NCBI RefSeq assembly: GCF_000027005.1 | Contig: NC_012966.1 | Location: forward strand, 1,426,001-1,490,000 | Direction: 5' to 3' | Source of the DNA: Komagataella phaffii GS115 | Lineage: Eukaryota > Ascomycota > Pichiomycetes > Pichiales > Pichiaceae | Length of the DNA: 64,000 bases | In this document: positions 17,178 through 28,996 of the stretch, piece after piece | How the letters are laid out: every line of letters begins with the position of its first letter | Numbering within the stretch: position 1 is the stretch's first letter | The notes under the pieces: generated by a model | The model's database searches: none | Seen by the model: only the letters and a program-made list of their open reading frames with translations | What the model was told of the DNA's origin: nothing | Made by a program: the position numbers and the translations under genes

Positions 17178-20100
17178 ATGGTTGACCTCAAAGCAGAGTT
17201 ATCACTGATAGACCAAGTGGAACTTAGGCTAACTCTTCCTGAGACCCAGGAAAAATTTGAGAAGGCGCTTGGTGTTTTTCTGTGTCCCTTACTGCTGAAG
17301 TTTTATCTCAATGAGTCTCAGATCCATGTCAAGCTGTACAAGTTCTTGAACCACATATCCACCAGATACCAATCGTATCCTGGTTTAAGACTTCCTCTAT
17401 CTAAGCTTTTGGATCAATTGGAGTCACCCACCATAACTAAGAAATATGACGACCCCGAGCTGCACGAAAAGGGACTTATTTCAGTCGCCTCTAACACTCT
17501 TATTTTCGTTAACAAAGCCATTGACAGACTCAGTGCTCAAGAATCTAAAGATTACCTAGATAGATTGATTCAGTTGATCTCAACTATACTCAATGTGGCC
17601 CAATTGAGATATAAACTTTACAATATAGTTATCAAGATTCTCCTGAAGATAGATAATCTCTCAGACGTCAAAACTAACCTAACTCCTGAACAGTTTCAAG
17701 GGTTTATCGAAATTAGTCATAGATTCTTACTTCTTCCAAGCTTACTTACCACTGAAACAACAATAATTCCTGGTATTCCTGCGGAATCTGCTTTGCTTTT
17801 TTCAAAATTCAATTTGGACTCTACCTTTACTCAAAATAAGATAAAACTTGTGGACTACTTTAATTTCATAAACATTCCAAATAACTTAAAAGTACTTCCG
17901 TTTTTGTTGGCCTCATGTGCATCTAGAGATGATGTGCTTGTGGGAAATGCTGAGACCTATTTGCATCGTCTTCAACTTCCCACCAATCCAGATCAGTACG
18001 TAGTTCAGGTTATTGCTGATCTACTTGTTGGGAAAAATACCCCCCCTTTGTCAGACACTTCGAAACACAAGTTGCTTTCTTTTATCTGCAAGTTAAGCGA
18101 CATATCTGTTGTCGATATTTCACAGTTCACCTCTATAGCACTACAAGGCTTGCAATCTGACTATGACAAACTGAAAGATCTATCCACCAGGTTCATTGAC
18201 AAATACATCAACAACGCCAATACAAGTGATGAAAGTATTCAATCATATAGAGAGATTTCCGATCTATTAATTGGCAATATTTCAACGGGTGCCCTATCCG
18301 AATTTCAACTATCAGCGCAGAGTATTTCGTCCAGCATAAGGGCTCTAACTACTATTTTAACTCACTATCCTCAAATATTTTCCGACATTTCGGTCTTGTT
18401 CAAGTTAGTCGACATATACAAACTCTATTCCGATAAGGAGATTAAACAATATTTACGTGATTCTATCAATACTTTGGTTCGTTCGTTTAAGATTTCCGAT
18501 CAAGAGAATGTTGCCCAATTTTGTATTTCTAATCTCAATCAACAAGCTGATAAAGACCTGTCTTTCATATTGGTTAACTTATTGAATCGATCCCTTCCCT
18601 TTCACGATCCCAGAGCTAGAGTGTATACACTTATCACTGCTTCTGAGATAAACCAAGACTTCTCACAGTTTTCAAGTTTCTTGAATCCATACTATTTTAA
18701 GTTGGAGATTTCAGATGAAGATGTGAAATTTCCCAAGTTTGATGATTTTATTTCTTTTGTCGCTGGAGTATCCATTCCCGAGCCAGCATTATTCCATGTG
18801 ATTAGTTTTGCTTACAATTGTTTGACAGTACCATACTTGAAAGTAGAGCTCAATGAGAACTGGGAAAGTGTTTTAAGTTCAAGACAAGAAGATCTGGCTT
18901 ATATACTGCAGGAAGTAGCCAAACACCAACCCAAAAATCTGGCAAGTTTTTCCACCCTGCTCTGCCAAACTGTTAACTTGAATTTCACGTCGATAACTCA
19001 AAAAATTCGTTTATTCAAAATGTTTTTAGTCGCAGCTCCTGATTCAGGAACTATCGCTCTGGATACTACTTCTTTGCTAGATCCCAGTTTTCATATGTAC
19101 AATTATGAGCTGGTGGACTTGGTGCTACTGGTTACAAAACCTACCTCAACAGGTGATACTATCTTAAACCACTATTTGGATGTGCTCAATTCAGTCAGAG
19201 AAGGACATGAGAAGTTATTCGATGAATTAGTGAAGTCAGTTCTGTCAACCCTAGATTCGCTGAGTAAGAACAGTTCTAACAATGAAGTCAACTTTCATCT
19301 TCATTTCCTATATTTAACTCTTCAAAGATTGTCTCTTTTCGGTATTGTCTCCAACGGGTACCTTAAGATGATTTTTGATCAGCTTATCGAAGATTCCGTG
19401 TCTTTAAAGCTAACATTAAATGCAAGCTCTAATGGAGATTATTTTACTACTTTATGTTACGTGGTGTCAGACAAAGAATCATTTGAGCGTATAGTGGGAC
19501 TGATAGGTAAGATGGCAAGCAATAATTCGAAAAAAAATGACCAACTTTTTATCATTGGTGATGCTCTCAGCATTGCTCTTAATAGACGGACAGCCTTGAA
19601 ATCCCTTCCATTGCAATCACAGTTGTCCTTTTACGAAACTTACTTTCAGAAAGATTTGGGTGTGAGCTTCGAACCGATTACTGAATCATCTGAAATTATA
19701 CTCAGGGATTTTATTGACACTCTTACTTTACCTTTTGAGGATGCCCACAAGGATGCAAGTTTCATCATCAGCCAATCGAAACTGAAAGCTCATACTATTT
19801 GGCTATTCTGTTTATTGGGAGATATTCTTTTAACCAACAGTACAAAGAGTTTGTTGGTAACTGTTCATCTTGTCTTTGTCAGAATGTTATTCAACTACTA
19901 TAAAGGCTCAAGTAATGTTGATTATGAGTTGATTCAAGAATGTTCTTTAAAGGGATTATTTTTGTTGTACACAGTGTCGCCTTTTCAGAAAAGTTTACTG
20001 GAAGAGCTTCAAATAGCTTACAACCAAAACGTCAATAGCAACAGTAGAAGTGTTTTTCAACAGGTTAACCAGTCAAATTCCACAGTGTCGTCAAAAACTT

Positions 20101-22550
20101 TCAAAGAGCTTATCAGGTTGAGTCTTGAGCTGAATGGTATAAAGTACGTGATAAATTTTTTAAACGTCCTGGTCGGGGATGCTGTAATTTGGTCGCCAAT
20201 TGAATCCTACTACCATGAACAATCACAGTTACCGGAGAACAGCATTTCGTTGTCTGAGGAGACGAATATCAGACTAGTCTCAAGATTATATCCTTTACAA
20301 TTTTTTCCTGATTCAAACGTCAACACCATCATCAAGAAGATATGGTCATCCCTTTATTCTACAAGCGACATTTTAGAGCATTCTCAGAATATACTAGAAA
20401 CTGTCATTGCAGGATTTAAGAACAAGGATTGGAAGATTAGAAGCTGTAGTGTCCTTTCCTTGACTGAACTCTTGAATATTCTAAAATTTCGTACCTACGA
20501 GCAACAGTTGGATCAGATCATTGGTGTAAGTTTTAGGTCGTTGGACGATGTGAAGGACAGTATCCGAACAGAGAGTGAAAAGTTAAACAGAAAGCTGATA
20601 GCTGTCGTTATCAACAACGTAAGCTCGACCAACTCTGAGGACATATTAAATCTAATCATTCCATTTTTACTGAGCAACAAGGGTTTGCTCAGTGACTCGA
20701 AAGATATTCAAGGGTTTTCCCTTACCACCTTGTTAAAGCTATGTTCTAATGATCGGATAACCAAGCATATTTTGAAGTTTATTCCAGAACTAGTGACTAC
20801 GTTAATCCAGCTAATATCCAGTCTAGAACCAGAGATGGTGAACTATCTCTACTTAAATGCTTCAAATTATAATGTCACTACTGAACAGCTCGATACGCAA
20901 CGATTGTCTATGTTGAACAACTCGCCCGTCCAAGATACCATTGAGAAGCTGATCGATCTGATAGATTCTTATGATGAGCATCTTGTAGGCCAATTTTTTC
21001 AAGATTTCAATAAATCTATTCGAAGAGCTGTCGGACTTCCTTCTAAAGTTTTGGGATCAAAAGTTCTTGTTTACATCCTGTTGAAAAAGCCCGCGGCAGT
21101 TTCAGCTAAGAATGGAGATTTGCTTCTTAAAACTGTGATCAACCAAATATCAGATCGCAATCAGGCTGTAGCCACAGCATATGCAATAGCCATAGGTCAC
21201 GTAGTACGATTTGCTTCCTTTAAAGTGGTCAAAAATTTTGCGAGCAGCACATTACTGTCCTGGTATTTTGAGTCTAATATCAACGAGGATTTCAGTGTTT
21301 TTAGGAGAAGACTTTTGTCAAGTTTAGTTATCGATTCTGTTTTTAAGAATAGCATCAATATTGCAAATAGCTTGAGGTCCCTTCTGTTACCCCTTACATT
21401 CATTGGTAAGCACGATATTAATTCAGAAGTTGCTGAAAGTTTTGAACATGTCTGGTTGGATAATGCTAATGGTGTGACAAGCATCAAACACTATCTCAAA
21501 GAAATATGTGAGATGTGTCTACAACGTATGAGTTCTCAATCTCATAGTGTTCGACGAATTTGTGCCATCAGTGTTGCAGATGCTTGTACCAAGATAGATG
21601 ACACTCCAGCTGATTTTGATTCTGCCCTTTTGGCCCAGATCTTTGAAGTTTTGATAACTGCATCACGAGGAAGGACATGGGACGGTAAGGAAGTTGTAAT
21701 CGAATCGTTGGTCTCTACTGCTATAAAGTTCAAACAAATGCTACAAGGTCCAGGATTTAAGAGCACAATCCTCAATGTGAACATGGTTCTACTGAAAGAG
21801 CTGCAAAGATCAAAGAAGACAAAAAAGTATGCCATCTTTTTACTGAAGTCTGTGTCTCGATACATTTCGTTATATTCCTCCATTGAGGAAGTTGAAGGCC
21901 AATCGTTAACTCAGCAATTTTTGAATACCTTTGAGCAAGTCTACAAGAATTTTTATTTGAGCATCGACGACGATAAGGACTTAGACGAGGATGGTGATAT
22001 CGATATGGAACCAGAAGGCGTGAAGTCCCAATTGTTCAAAAGAGAGGAATCCAAAGTTGAACTTTTGCAATCGCTTGCAGATTCGTTCACAATTGTCAAC
22101 TCACAAACGTACAATCACAAGCAGTTGGACTTGCTTTTGAATTATACGCTGGAAGTATTAGAAAGCAATAATAGTACGGGAAGCACTTGGAGATCCCAAA
22201 ACTGTGCAAGTATGGTCCTAAAAAAGGTCTTGCAAGTATTCAACCAATCCCTTCAAAAAGACAATGGGCTACTATTCTCTGCCGAACTACTGAGCAGTCT
22301 TTCAAACGTTTGGGATAGACTTTGGGTCGTCGTCAGTGATGGATCAACCGTTGGAAACGTACAAGTAATGCTTGTTAGAACAAGTCATGAGTTCTTGAAG
22401 TTTCTTAGACGTGTCAAAGAGTTTGACGGGTCAATTATCGGTTTAGTTGCCAAGTATCAAGTACTTGTCACCGAAAGATTGCTAGGGTTATCCAAATCAA
22501 AGAACACTAGCGCCATTTTACAAAATGAGATACAAACAGCATTGGAATGA
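17178..22550 (+). CDS. ECM29: Ecm29, HEAT-repeat proteasome adaptor
   Basis: 1790 residues from ATG 17178; the frame is open five codons earlier but only from a TTG. Ecm29 is a ~1870-residue HEAT-repeat protein that tethers core and regulatory particles of the 26S proteasome and marks faulty assemblies. The start (LIDQVELRLTLPETQEKFEKAL ... CPLLLKFYLN) parallels S. cerevisiae Ecm29, and the whole length consists of amphipathic helix pairs. Conserved-looking C-terminal blocks include VRRICAISVADACTK and GRTWDGKEVVIESLV. An acidic tract (DDDKDLDEDGDIDMEPEG) lies near residue 1600. Single exon. It is convergent with UBI4 at 61 bp. Confidence 0.88.
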   Translation: MVDLKAELSLIDQVELRLTLPETQEKFEKALGVFLCPLLLKFYLNESQIHVKLYKFLNHISTRYQSYPGLRLPLSKLLDQLESPTITKKYDDPELHEKGLISVASNTLIFVNKAIDRLSAQESKDYLDRLIQLISTILNVAQLRYKLYNIVIKILLKIDNLSDVKTNLTPEQFQGFIEISHRFLLLPSLLTTETTIIPGIPAESALLFSKFNLDSTFTQNKIKLVDYFNFINIPNNLKVLPFLLASCASRDDVLVGNAETYLHRLQLPTNPDQYVVQVIADLLVGKNTPPLSDTSKHKLLSFICKLSDISVVDISQFTSIALQGLQSDYDKLKDLSTRFIDKYINNANTSDESIQSYREISDLLIGNISTGALSEFQLSAQSISSSIRALTTILTHYPQIFSDISVLFKLVDIYKLYSDKEIKQYLRDSINTLVRSFKISDQENVAQFCISNLNQQADKDLSFILVNLLNRSLPFHDPRARVYTLITASEINQDFSQFSSFLNPYYFKLEISDEDVKFPKFDDFISFVAGVSIPEPALFHVISFAYNCLTVPYLKVELNENWESVLSSRQEDLAYILQEVAKHQPKNLASFSTLLCQTVNLNFTSITQKIRLFKMFLVAAPDSGTIALDTTSLLDPSFHMYNYELVDLVLLVTKPTSTGDTILNHYLDVLNSVREGHEKLFDELVKSVLSTLDSLSKNSSNNEVNFHLHFLYLTLQRLSLFGIVSNGYLKMIFDQLIEDSVSLKLTLNASSNGDYFTTLCYVVSDKESFERIVGLIGKMASNNSKKNDQLFIIGDALSIALNRRTALKSLPLQSQLSFYETYFQKDLGVSFEPITESSEIILRDFIDTLTLPFEDAHKDASFIISQSKLKAHTIWLFCLLGDILLTNSTKSLLVTVHLVFVRMLFNYYKGSSNVDYELIQECSLKGLFLLYTVSPFQKSLLEELQIAYNQNVNSNSRSVFQQVNQSNSTVSSKTFKELIRLSLELNGIKYVINFLNVLVGDAVIWSPIESYYHEQSQLPENSISLSEETNIRLVSRLYPLQFFPDSNVNTIIKKIWSSLYSTSDILEHSQNILETVIAGFKNKDWKIRSCSVLSLTELLNILKFRTYEQQLDQIIGVSFRSLDDVKDSIRTESEKLNRKLIAVVINNVSSTNSEDILNLIIPFLLSNKGLLSDSKDIQGFSLTTLLKLCSNDRITKHILKFIPELVTTLIQLISSLEPEMVNYLYLNASNYNVTTEQLDTQRLSMLNNSPVQDTIEKLIDLIDSYDEHLVGQFFQDFNKSIRRAVGLPSKVLGSKVLVYILLKKPAAVSAKNGDLLLKTVINQISDRNQAVATAYAIAIGHVVRFASFKVVKNFASSTLLSWYFESNINEDFSVFRRRLLSSLVIDSVFKNSINIANSLRSLLLPLTFIGKHDINSEVAESFEHVWLDNANGVTSIKHYLKEICEMCLQRMSSQSHSVRRICAISVADACTKIDDTPADFDSALLAQIFEVLITASRGRTWDGKEVVIESLVSTAIKFKQMLQGPGFKSTILNVNMVLLKELQRSKKTKKYAIFLLKSVSRYISLYSSIEEVEGQSLTQQFLNTFEQVYKNFYLSIDDDKDLDEDGDIDMEPEGVKSQLFKREESKVELLQSLADSFTIVNSQTYNHKQLDLLLNYTLEVLESNNSTGSTWRSQNCASMVLKKVLQVFNQSLQKDNGLLFSAELLSSLSNVWDRLWVVVSDGSTVGNVQVMLVRTSHEFLKFLRRVKEFDGSIIGLVAKYQVLVTERLLGLSKSKNTSAILQNEIQTALE

Positions 22551-22611
22551 GATAACTTGGAAAGCCAATCATCAATTGTTATTCTACCTATATAAAGAAC
22601 TATATAGCAAC

Positions 22612-24111
<1,500 letters not shown>

Positions 24112-25116
24112 TTAGCTATTAGTATCAGTATAAAAAGGGTTATTTGGGTTAAGACTTGGGATCATTGCCGCTTGGGGTTTGGGAGATATTATTGATGTAG
24201 TTGAGGCGGAGGAATGTGTAGGCGAAAACAAGTTTGAGGATGTCATGCTTTCTGGTTGGCTTATCACTTCCTGAGCATTCTTGTGTCTCTTTGTGGGAGA
24301 AGTCAAACTTCTTTTCAGTTGAACAGAAATTGGGCCAATAGATGGACTTCCTTCGTCTATGACGTGGAGTAGAGATCGCTGCTTCCTTGGACTTGAATGA
24401 AAACTGTTTTTAATTGGGGATACAGAATCACCCTGAAACTCTCCGCCTCCATCTTCTTCGTCGCTACTAAGAACATTTTCAAAATTATATTGTTGCGGTA
24501 GTCCAGACCGTGTTATGTCTAGACTTTTTGTTGACCTTGGTGCCAATTTGAAATCGAGAGCCTCAGTCAGCTCTTCGTCATCCGAATCAATATTTGCGTA
24601 TCCCTTTTGAGAATTCTTCTTGACTCCTGGCTTGGTCATTTGAGTTCTCAATTTATGGTAATCTTCTCGTTTACTTGCAAGTTTCTCCTCCTCTGTAAGA
24701 AGATAAGACACATACCGGGCTTTGTTTCGTATATTCAGACTCTGCATTTCCTGATCACCATATTGAAATTCTTTTAAAGTGTTTATCAAGTAGCAATTCC
24801 TTTTCCAATAGTTAACAAACTCGTTGGAGCCACTCTGTAGACAAAACAAAATCACTGTGAGACTTTTCAGCAGACTTTTCCATTGTTTGTTCTTGGTCTT
24901 GAGTAGTCGTTTACGCAAAACACTGAGAATTGTCTGAAGCTTCCGGGGGTCAAATGTGTGCTGACTTATGTATTGCAACTCATCGGCTGTGGGACCCCAC
25001 AGTTCGTTGTTAGTAGCGTGCTTTATTCGCAACTCAACATTGGAGGAGTTCTGAAATATAAGCTTGACCCTGTCGCCTAATCCTGGGGACTCTTTCAAAT
25101 AGGATTGTCTTATCAT
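24112..25116 (-). CDS. ENT4: ENTH-domain protein Ent4-like
   Basis: 334 residues, ATG 25116. The N-terminal ~150 residues are an ENTH-type domain: IKHATNNELWGPTADELQYIS, KLQTILSVLRKRLL and GSNEFVNYWKRNCYLI closely parallel S. cerevisiae Ent4 (VKQATNED..., REIIQVIRKRLL, GSNEFIKWLKGN). The C-terminal half is Ser-rich and disordered and ends in an NPF motif (NNPFYTDTNS), which can bind EH-domain proteins; Ent4 also ends in NNPF. It probably works in clathrin adaptor traffic between Golgi and endosome or vacuole. Its place between UBI4 and PRP19 matches S. cerevisiae. Confidence 0.85.
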   Translation of the reverse strand: MIRQSYLKESPGLGDRVKLIFQNSSNVELRIKHATNNELWGPTADELQYISQHTFDPRKLQTILSVLRKRLLKTKNKQWKSLLKSLTVILFCLQSGSNEFVNYWKRNCYLINTLKEFQYGDQEMQSLNIRNKARYVSYLLTEEEKLASKREDYHKLRTQMTKPGVKKNSQKGYANIDSDDEELTEALDFKLAPRSTKSLDITRSGLPQQYNFENVLSSDEEDGGGEFQGDSVSPIKNSFHSSPRKQRSLLHVIDEGSPSIGPISVQLKRSLTSPTKRHKNAQEVISQPESMTSSNLFSPTHSSASTTSIISPKPQAAMIPSLNPNNPFYTDTNS

Positions 25117-25285
25117 AGGCTACAAGTGGAGAAGGCGGAAGATGTGGAAGATACGGAGAGTTGAGAGAAGCAGGATGGATGTCTGATGTCTTTAGACGAT
25201 TCGCGAGAATTTCAGATGACATATGATAAGTGTTTACTATAATATACAATTTATGTATGCTACCAAACTTTATTTGAATAAAAGG

Positions 25286-26761
25286 CTACTGAGCTAAACT
25301 CACTTGAAGAATAGATTTGTCGTTGGCCACAAATATTTTGGATCCAGACGTGAATTTTGCTTTCAAAATTGAGGAGACCGAGCATTCATTGGTTCTTGTC
25401 CAGCTCCGTGCCTTCTTGCTGTACTTGAAGAGAATTATTGAGCTGGCACTCGCAACGGATATTAGTGTACTTGTAGGGTCAACAGTAAAGTCAGCAATTG
25501 GAACATCACCGTCTACTTCTATTGTGTTGGCAATTGTACCCTTTCGCAGGTCTACAACTGCAATATGTTGTCCATATGAAGCGAGTAGCCAGTAGCCATT
25601 GGGTCCAAATTGCAGCTGCGAGATATTGCTGTCTTGGGGTACTAAATCAAGTGTTAGAACCTTTTCACCTTTTGACAAGTTGTATATTTCAATGACATGA
25701 CCATTAGTACCTGCCAACAGATCACCATCCACATGAATGTCCAGCTGCTTGAAACTGATTGGAATTGTGTATACAAACTTTTGCTTGTCCACATCGTATA
25801 CCCTCAATTCTTCCAGAGTTTGAATAATTAATAAAGGAAGCGAAGGATGCGGTTTGGCTGTTTGAATTTCTTTCAATTCAGCTGAATTGTCGTTTTCAAA
25901 TAGTATTCTGGACTCAGATACAACGTATGCTACATTCTTGATCCATCCAGTTGTAACGATTGGTTCATTAATTTGATCAAACTGGTGTATCTGTTTTCCA
26001 TCGTCATTCTGAACCAATAATACGACATAATTGCTAAGTGTAATCAGAGTCCTGTTAATAGTTTCATTTCTTTCAAAGTCTATAATATCGCTGTCTTTAA
26101 TCTCATTTGTCCATATAATTTCTGGTTCCTTGATCTCAATATCAGCATTCAAATCGAACTTGCTCTTCACCTTCTCCGACTTGTGCTTCTGTAAAAGCTC
26201 TTTCTGCGCAGACACTATACGTGATTCAAACGTCTCTTCCTCTGGAGCGGATTCTTCCAGTTTTTCAGCATCTGGCATCACAGCATCGCCATTACTAATA
26301 TTACCTGCTAGTTCTTGCAATCCCTTTCTAGCCTCGTCTCTTTCTCGTATGGCCTTTGCTGCAACTCTGACAGCAGCATCGTGATGGTATAAGGCTACGC
26401 TTAGTTCTTCCTTTGCAGTCACCAATTGTTTTCTGAGCTGAAAAACTTCCAGAGCAAGGGCATCCCACTCGTTTTGGAGGCTCGACAACAAAGAGGGGAT
26501 CGATGTGGCTGTGGTATGTTTCACAAGGGGAATAGGGTCAGTATCCACAATTATAAGCTCTTCTTCGGTGAGACTCTCTTCCGTTATTGGGTCTGTGTTG
26601 TTGTTACTTTTCAGGTACCCCAAAAGTGTATCTCTGTCGAAAATTCTTTTGCTTTTGGGAGAGATGACCGGGTTCGTAGTTGGTTTCCCAGACACTATTT
26701 GATTTGTTAGTATACGTCACTATTTTGACCGGACATTGAAATACTTACAAGAACAGAACAT
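25286..26761 (-). CDS. PRP19: Prp19, spliceosomal U-box ubiquitin ligase (spliced gene)
   Basis: Joined exons 26761-26749 and 26694-25286 give 473 residues starting MFCSLSGKP, matching the conserved Prp19 start MFCSISG. Prp19 is the E3 ligase core of the NTC complex that stabilises U5/U6 during splicing. Domains: U-box (residues 1-60, with VISPKSKRIFDRD and LTEEELI), tetramerisation helices (SIPSLLSSLQNEWDAL, LYHHDAAVRVAA), then a C-terminal WD40 propeller (from about residue 190). The frame at 26695 opens with GTG inside the intron boundary, so a single-exon model would lose the first residues of the U-box. Confidence 0.93.
26695..26748 (-). other. PRP19 intron, 54 nt
   Basis: On the minus strand: donor GTAAGT at 26748-26743, branch TACTAAC at 26712-26706, acceptor TAG ending at 26695. 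It interrupts codon 5 after its first base. A 13-nt first exon. Confidence 0.93.
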
Positions 26762-26891
26762 CTTCGGTGGTGAATTCAGATGTTAAAAATTAGTTTACAT
26801 GTTTTTGCTACATATAAAAGTAGAAGAACCCTCGACAAGTTCGAGATTTCAAACATCTGCCGTTGTCCCCATTCTCTCTCATTGACAAAAC

Positions 26892-27833
26892 ATGGCCACC
26901 AAGGACAGACTCCTCAAACTCTATGCTGGAGGCCAGCATGTCACTATGTCGCCTGAAAAACTAAACGATGTATATTCATTGAGCAAACAATTCACGGCAC
27001 TTCTTACGTCCAGTAAGAATTCCTATTGTTCCGAAATTGAATACTTCCAGCTAATGGAGCTCCAGTTCTACCTAGCTCTACAGACAAACCACGATGTGGA
27101 GGCAAAAAAATGCATGGATATCATGACAGACAGATTCAATATCAATGAATCGGAAAAGCTGATTGGGCTGAGAGCTTTGTACTTGCAGGCAACTGTAGGA
27201 AACGAACAAGCCTTTCAATTGTTGAAGCAATCGGGAGAGATAGCCACTCGTGGTTCCACATTGGAAAACACATCTGAAGATTTATTACATTTGAAGAAAA
27301 GAGCTGTTCTGGTTCATCAAAATGATCCTCCGGAGAAATACGTTGAGATGTTGCTTAAGTTTTCAGAAGTGACTCCTCTGGATACTTCTGTATGGAAAGA
27401 GTTGGCTGATCAATATATTAAGCTTAATCATTATGACAAGGCAATTAATTGTCTCCAAGAGATCTTATTAATACAACCCTTTGCTTACAATATCATAGCA
27501 CTACTTGCTGAAACAGAACTACAGTATATCAAACAGTTAGAATCAGAGTTGAAAGGTCCAGGAGCATACGTAATCAAGGACAAGTTGAGAGAGGTTAGAA
27601 TCTCATGCCGAAGACATTTTCTACGGAGTGTGGAATTATGCAGTAACTATGCCCGAGGTTGGTCAGGCGTATTAGCTGTGACAAGTCAAGAAATCTCACC
27701 CCAGAGAGACACCACTGAGGTGAAACTACACCATTTGGCTACCCAAAGATTGAAAGAGATTCAAGAGAAAAAGTTGAGCAGTGACGAAAACTTGAAGTAT
27801 GTCACTCCTATCCTCACAAAGTATCAATCATAG
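26892..27833 (+). CDS. EMC2: ER membrane complex subunit 2 (TPR protein)
   Basis: 313 residues, ATG 26892. Emc2 is the cytosolic TPR scaffold of the ER membrane complex, which inserts and helps fold membrane proteins. The TPR core (DTSVWKELADQYIKLNHYDKAI, then CLQEILLIQPFAYNI) matches the family's EAWHELAELYI...DYAKAAFCLEELM pattern, and SNYARGWSGVLAVTSQ fits the C-terminal helix. No signal peptide or membrane span. Divergent from PRP19 (130 bp). STE18 next door reads towards it, and EMC2, STE18, BIR1, GRR1 and JSN1 are also close neighbours in S. cerevisiae (YJR086-091). Confidence 0.85.
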   Translation: MATKDRLLKLYAGGQHVTMSPEKLNDVYSLSKQFTALLTSSKNSYCSEIEYFQLMELQFYLALQTNHDVEAKKCMDIMTDRFNINESEKLIGLRALYLQATVGNEQAFQLLKQSGEIATRGSTLENTSEDLLHLKKRAVLVHQNDPPEKYVEMLLKFSEVTPLDTSVWKELADQYIKLNHYDKAINCLQEILLIQPFAYNIIALLAETELQYIKQLESELKGPGAYVIKDKLREVRISCRRHFLRSVELCSNYARGWSGVLAVTSQEISPQRDTTEVKLHHLATQRLKEIQEKKLSSDENLKYVTPILTKYQS

Positions 27834-27890
27834 AAACAATGTCTCAATATTATTCATTATCCCTAATTAATAAAGTAAGGAACCTGACCT

Positions 27891-28196
27891 TCATGCAATT
27901 ATACAACAATCAGTTTTGTTATCATTTCTCCTCATAATCATAGCCTCCTTGTAAGGATTTATCATGCTATTGGTTCGTATCCCATTATTTTCCTCTCCAG
28001 CTGGGAGAAGCGGATCAGAAGTGGCCCGAATGGTATTGATTATCATCAGACATGAGTTGGAGCTTGTAATACGTTCGCGAGCTATATTTTGTTTCAAAGT
28101 GTTGTTAAGCTCCGTGACTCTCTTCAATTTGATCTCTGATATTTTCAATTGCATTAATAGCCTCTTCTCATCAACGTTCTCCTCCATTTCGTACAT
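27891..28196 (-). CDS. STE18: Heterotrimeric G-protein gamma subunit (Ste18-like)
   Basis: 101 residues from ATG 28196 (MYEMEENVDEK); the frame is open 21 codons upstream only from a TTG. The gamma-subunit helix KLKRVTELNNTLKQNIARERIT, then SSNSCLMIIN, matches S. cerevisiae Ste18 (KLKRINELNNKLRKELSRERIT, SNACLTIIN) almost residue for residue. The C-terminus CCIIA has a CaaX box for prenylation preceded by a Cys for palmitoylation, as in Ste18 (CCTLM). With Ste4 it forms the beta-gamma dimer that signals mating pheromone. A long open frame on the opposite strand covers most of this gene; I treat it as a shadow. Confidence 0.93.
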   Translation of the reverse strand: MYEMEENVDEKRLLMQLKISEIKLKRVTELNNTLKQNIARERITSSNSCLMIINTIRATSDPLLPAGEENNGIRTNSMINPYKEAMIMRRNDNKTDCCIIA

Positions 28197-28347
28197 TTTA
28201 TCACTATCTATCAGTGTTGAGTGTTGCAGAAGGATGAGGAGCCCCAAAGACAGCCACAACCATTTTCCAGATTTCGCGCTCTATATGCCAGGCCCACATG
28301 GAGTTTGCAGCTTTGGTTATCAGTTTGATAACTACACAAACACCAAG

Positions 28348-28996
28348 ATGTCTGATAATTCACAGACTGAATCTCGTTTATCCTCAGAAACACTAAATCT
28401 AACTTGTCGCAGGCCCTCTCTTGATAAAATTATGCTTTCTTACGCAATTACTCCGCACTTACGAGCATACTATGGTGATTACTACTCAGTTATGCACTTG
28501 CCCTTCGACGGGCGTTCCATGTACGATTCAAGATTTTCTCCCCCTTATAATGCATTCATTTGGTGCAAGAAATTGATTTCCTGTATTCAACCCACAAGGT
28601 AAGCGTCCACCCCTCACATTAGCCAAATCTTTTAACCACATCTTGGACACTAGCAAATGCCTTGTTTCTAGCTATACAGTTCTTGAACACCTGTTATCCA
28701 TAGACTATAAAAGCATCACATACAACTGCAAGTCGCTAGCCACCTTAGATCTTCAAATTATCAGCTTGCATGTCCGGTTGCTATTGCTAGAGCTACACCA
28801 ACGTAACTTGCGAAATCGATTCAATGAATACTATCGGCAAGACAGCATGCGACTAGCAACTGCCATAAACGTAGAGCTGCCAGCTTGTGAGTTTCTTATG
28901 ACTCAATTGGACAAGTTCTTACAGGACAAGATAGTAGAAATCTGGTGCGTTGAGGCTGTGCTTGGCGAGCGGTCGGATATACACTATATGTGCTAA
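28348..28996 (+). CDS. Uncharacterised spliced gene, possibly cyclin-like
   Basis: Exons 28348-28598 and 28672-28996 join in frame to give 191 residues (MSDNSQTESR ... DIHYMC). Exon 1 ends at a stop inside the donor GTAAGC, and exon 2 has no usable early ATG, so splicing explains both halves. I do not recognise a close family. The order of hydrophobic and charged residues (SPPYNAFIWCKKLISC, then ISLHVRLLLLELHQR and ACEFLMTQLDKFL) loosely recalls a Pho80/Pcl cyclin fold, but this is a weak impression. A longer start at ATG 28234 is possible. Divergent from STE18 by 151 bp. Confidence 0.45.
28599..28671 (+). other. Predicted intron, 73 nt, in the gene divergent from STE18
   Basis: Donor GTAAGC at 28599, acceptor TTTCTAG ending at 28671, and a weak branch candidate (TTTTAAC near 28629). 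Splicing keeps frame (AG + C). The non-consensus branch point lowers confidence compared with the other introns here. Confidence 0.5.
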
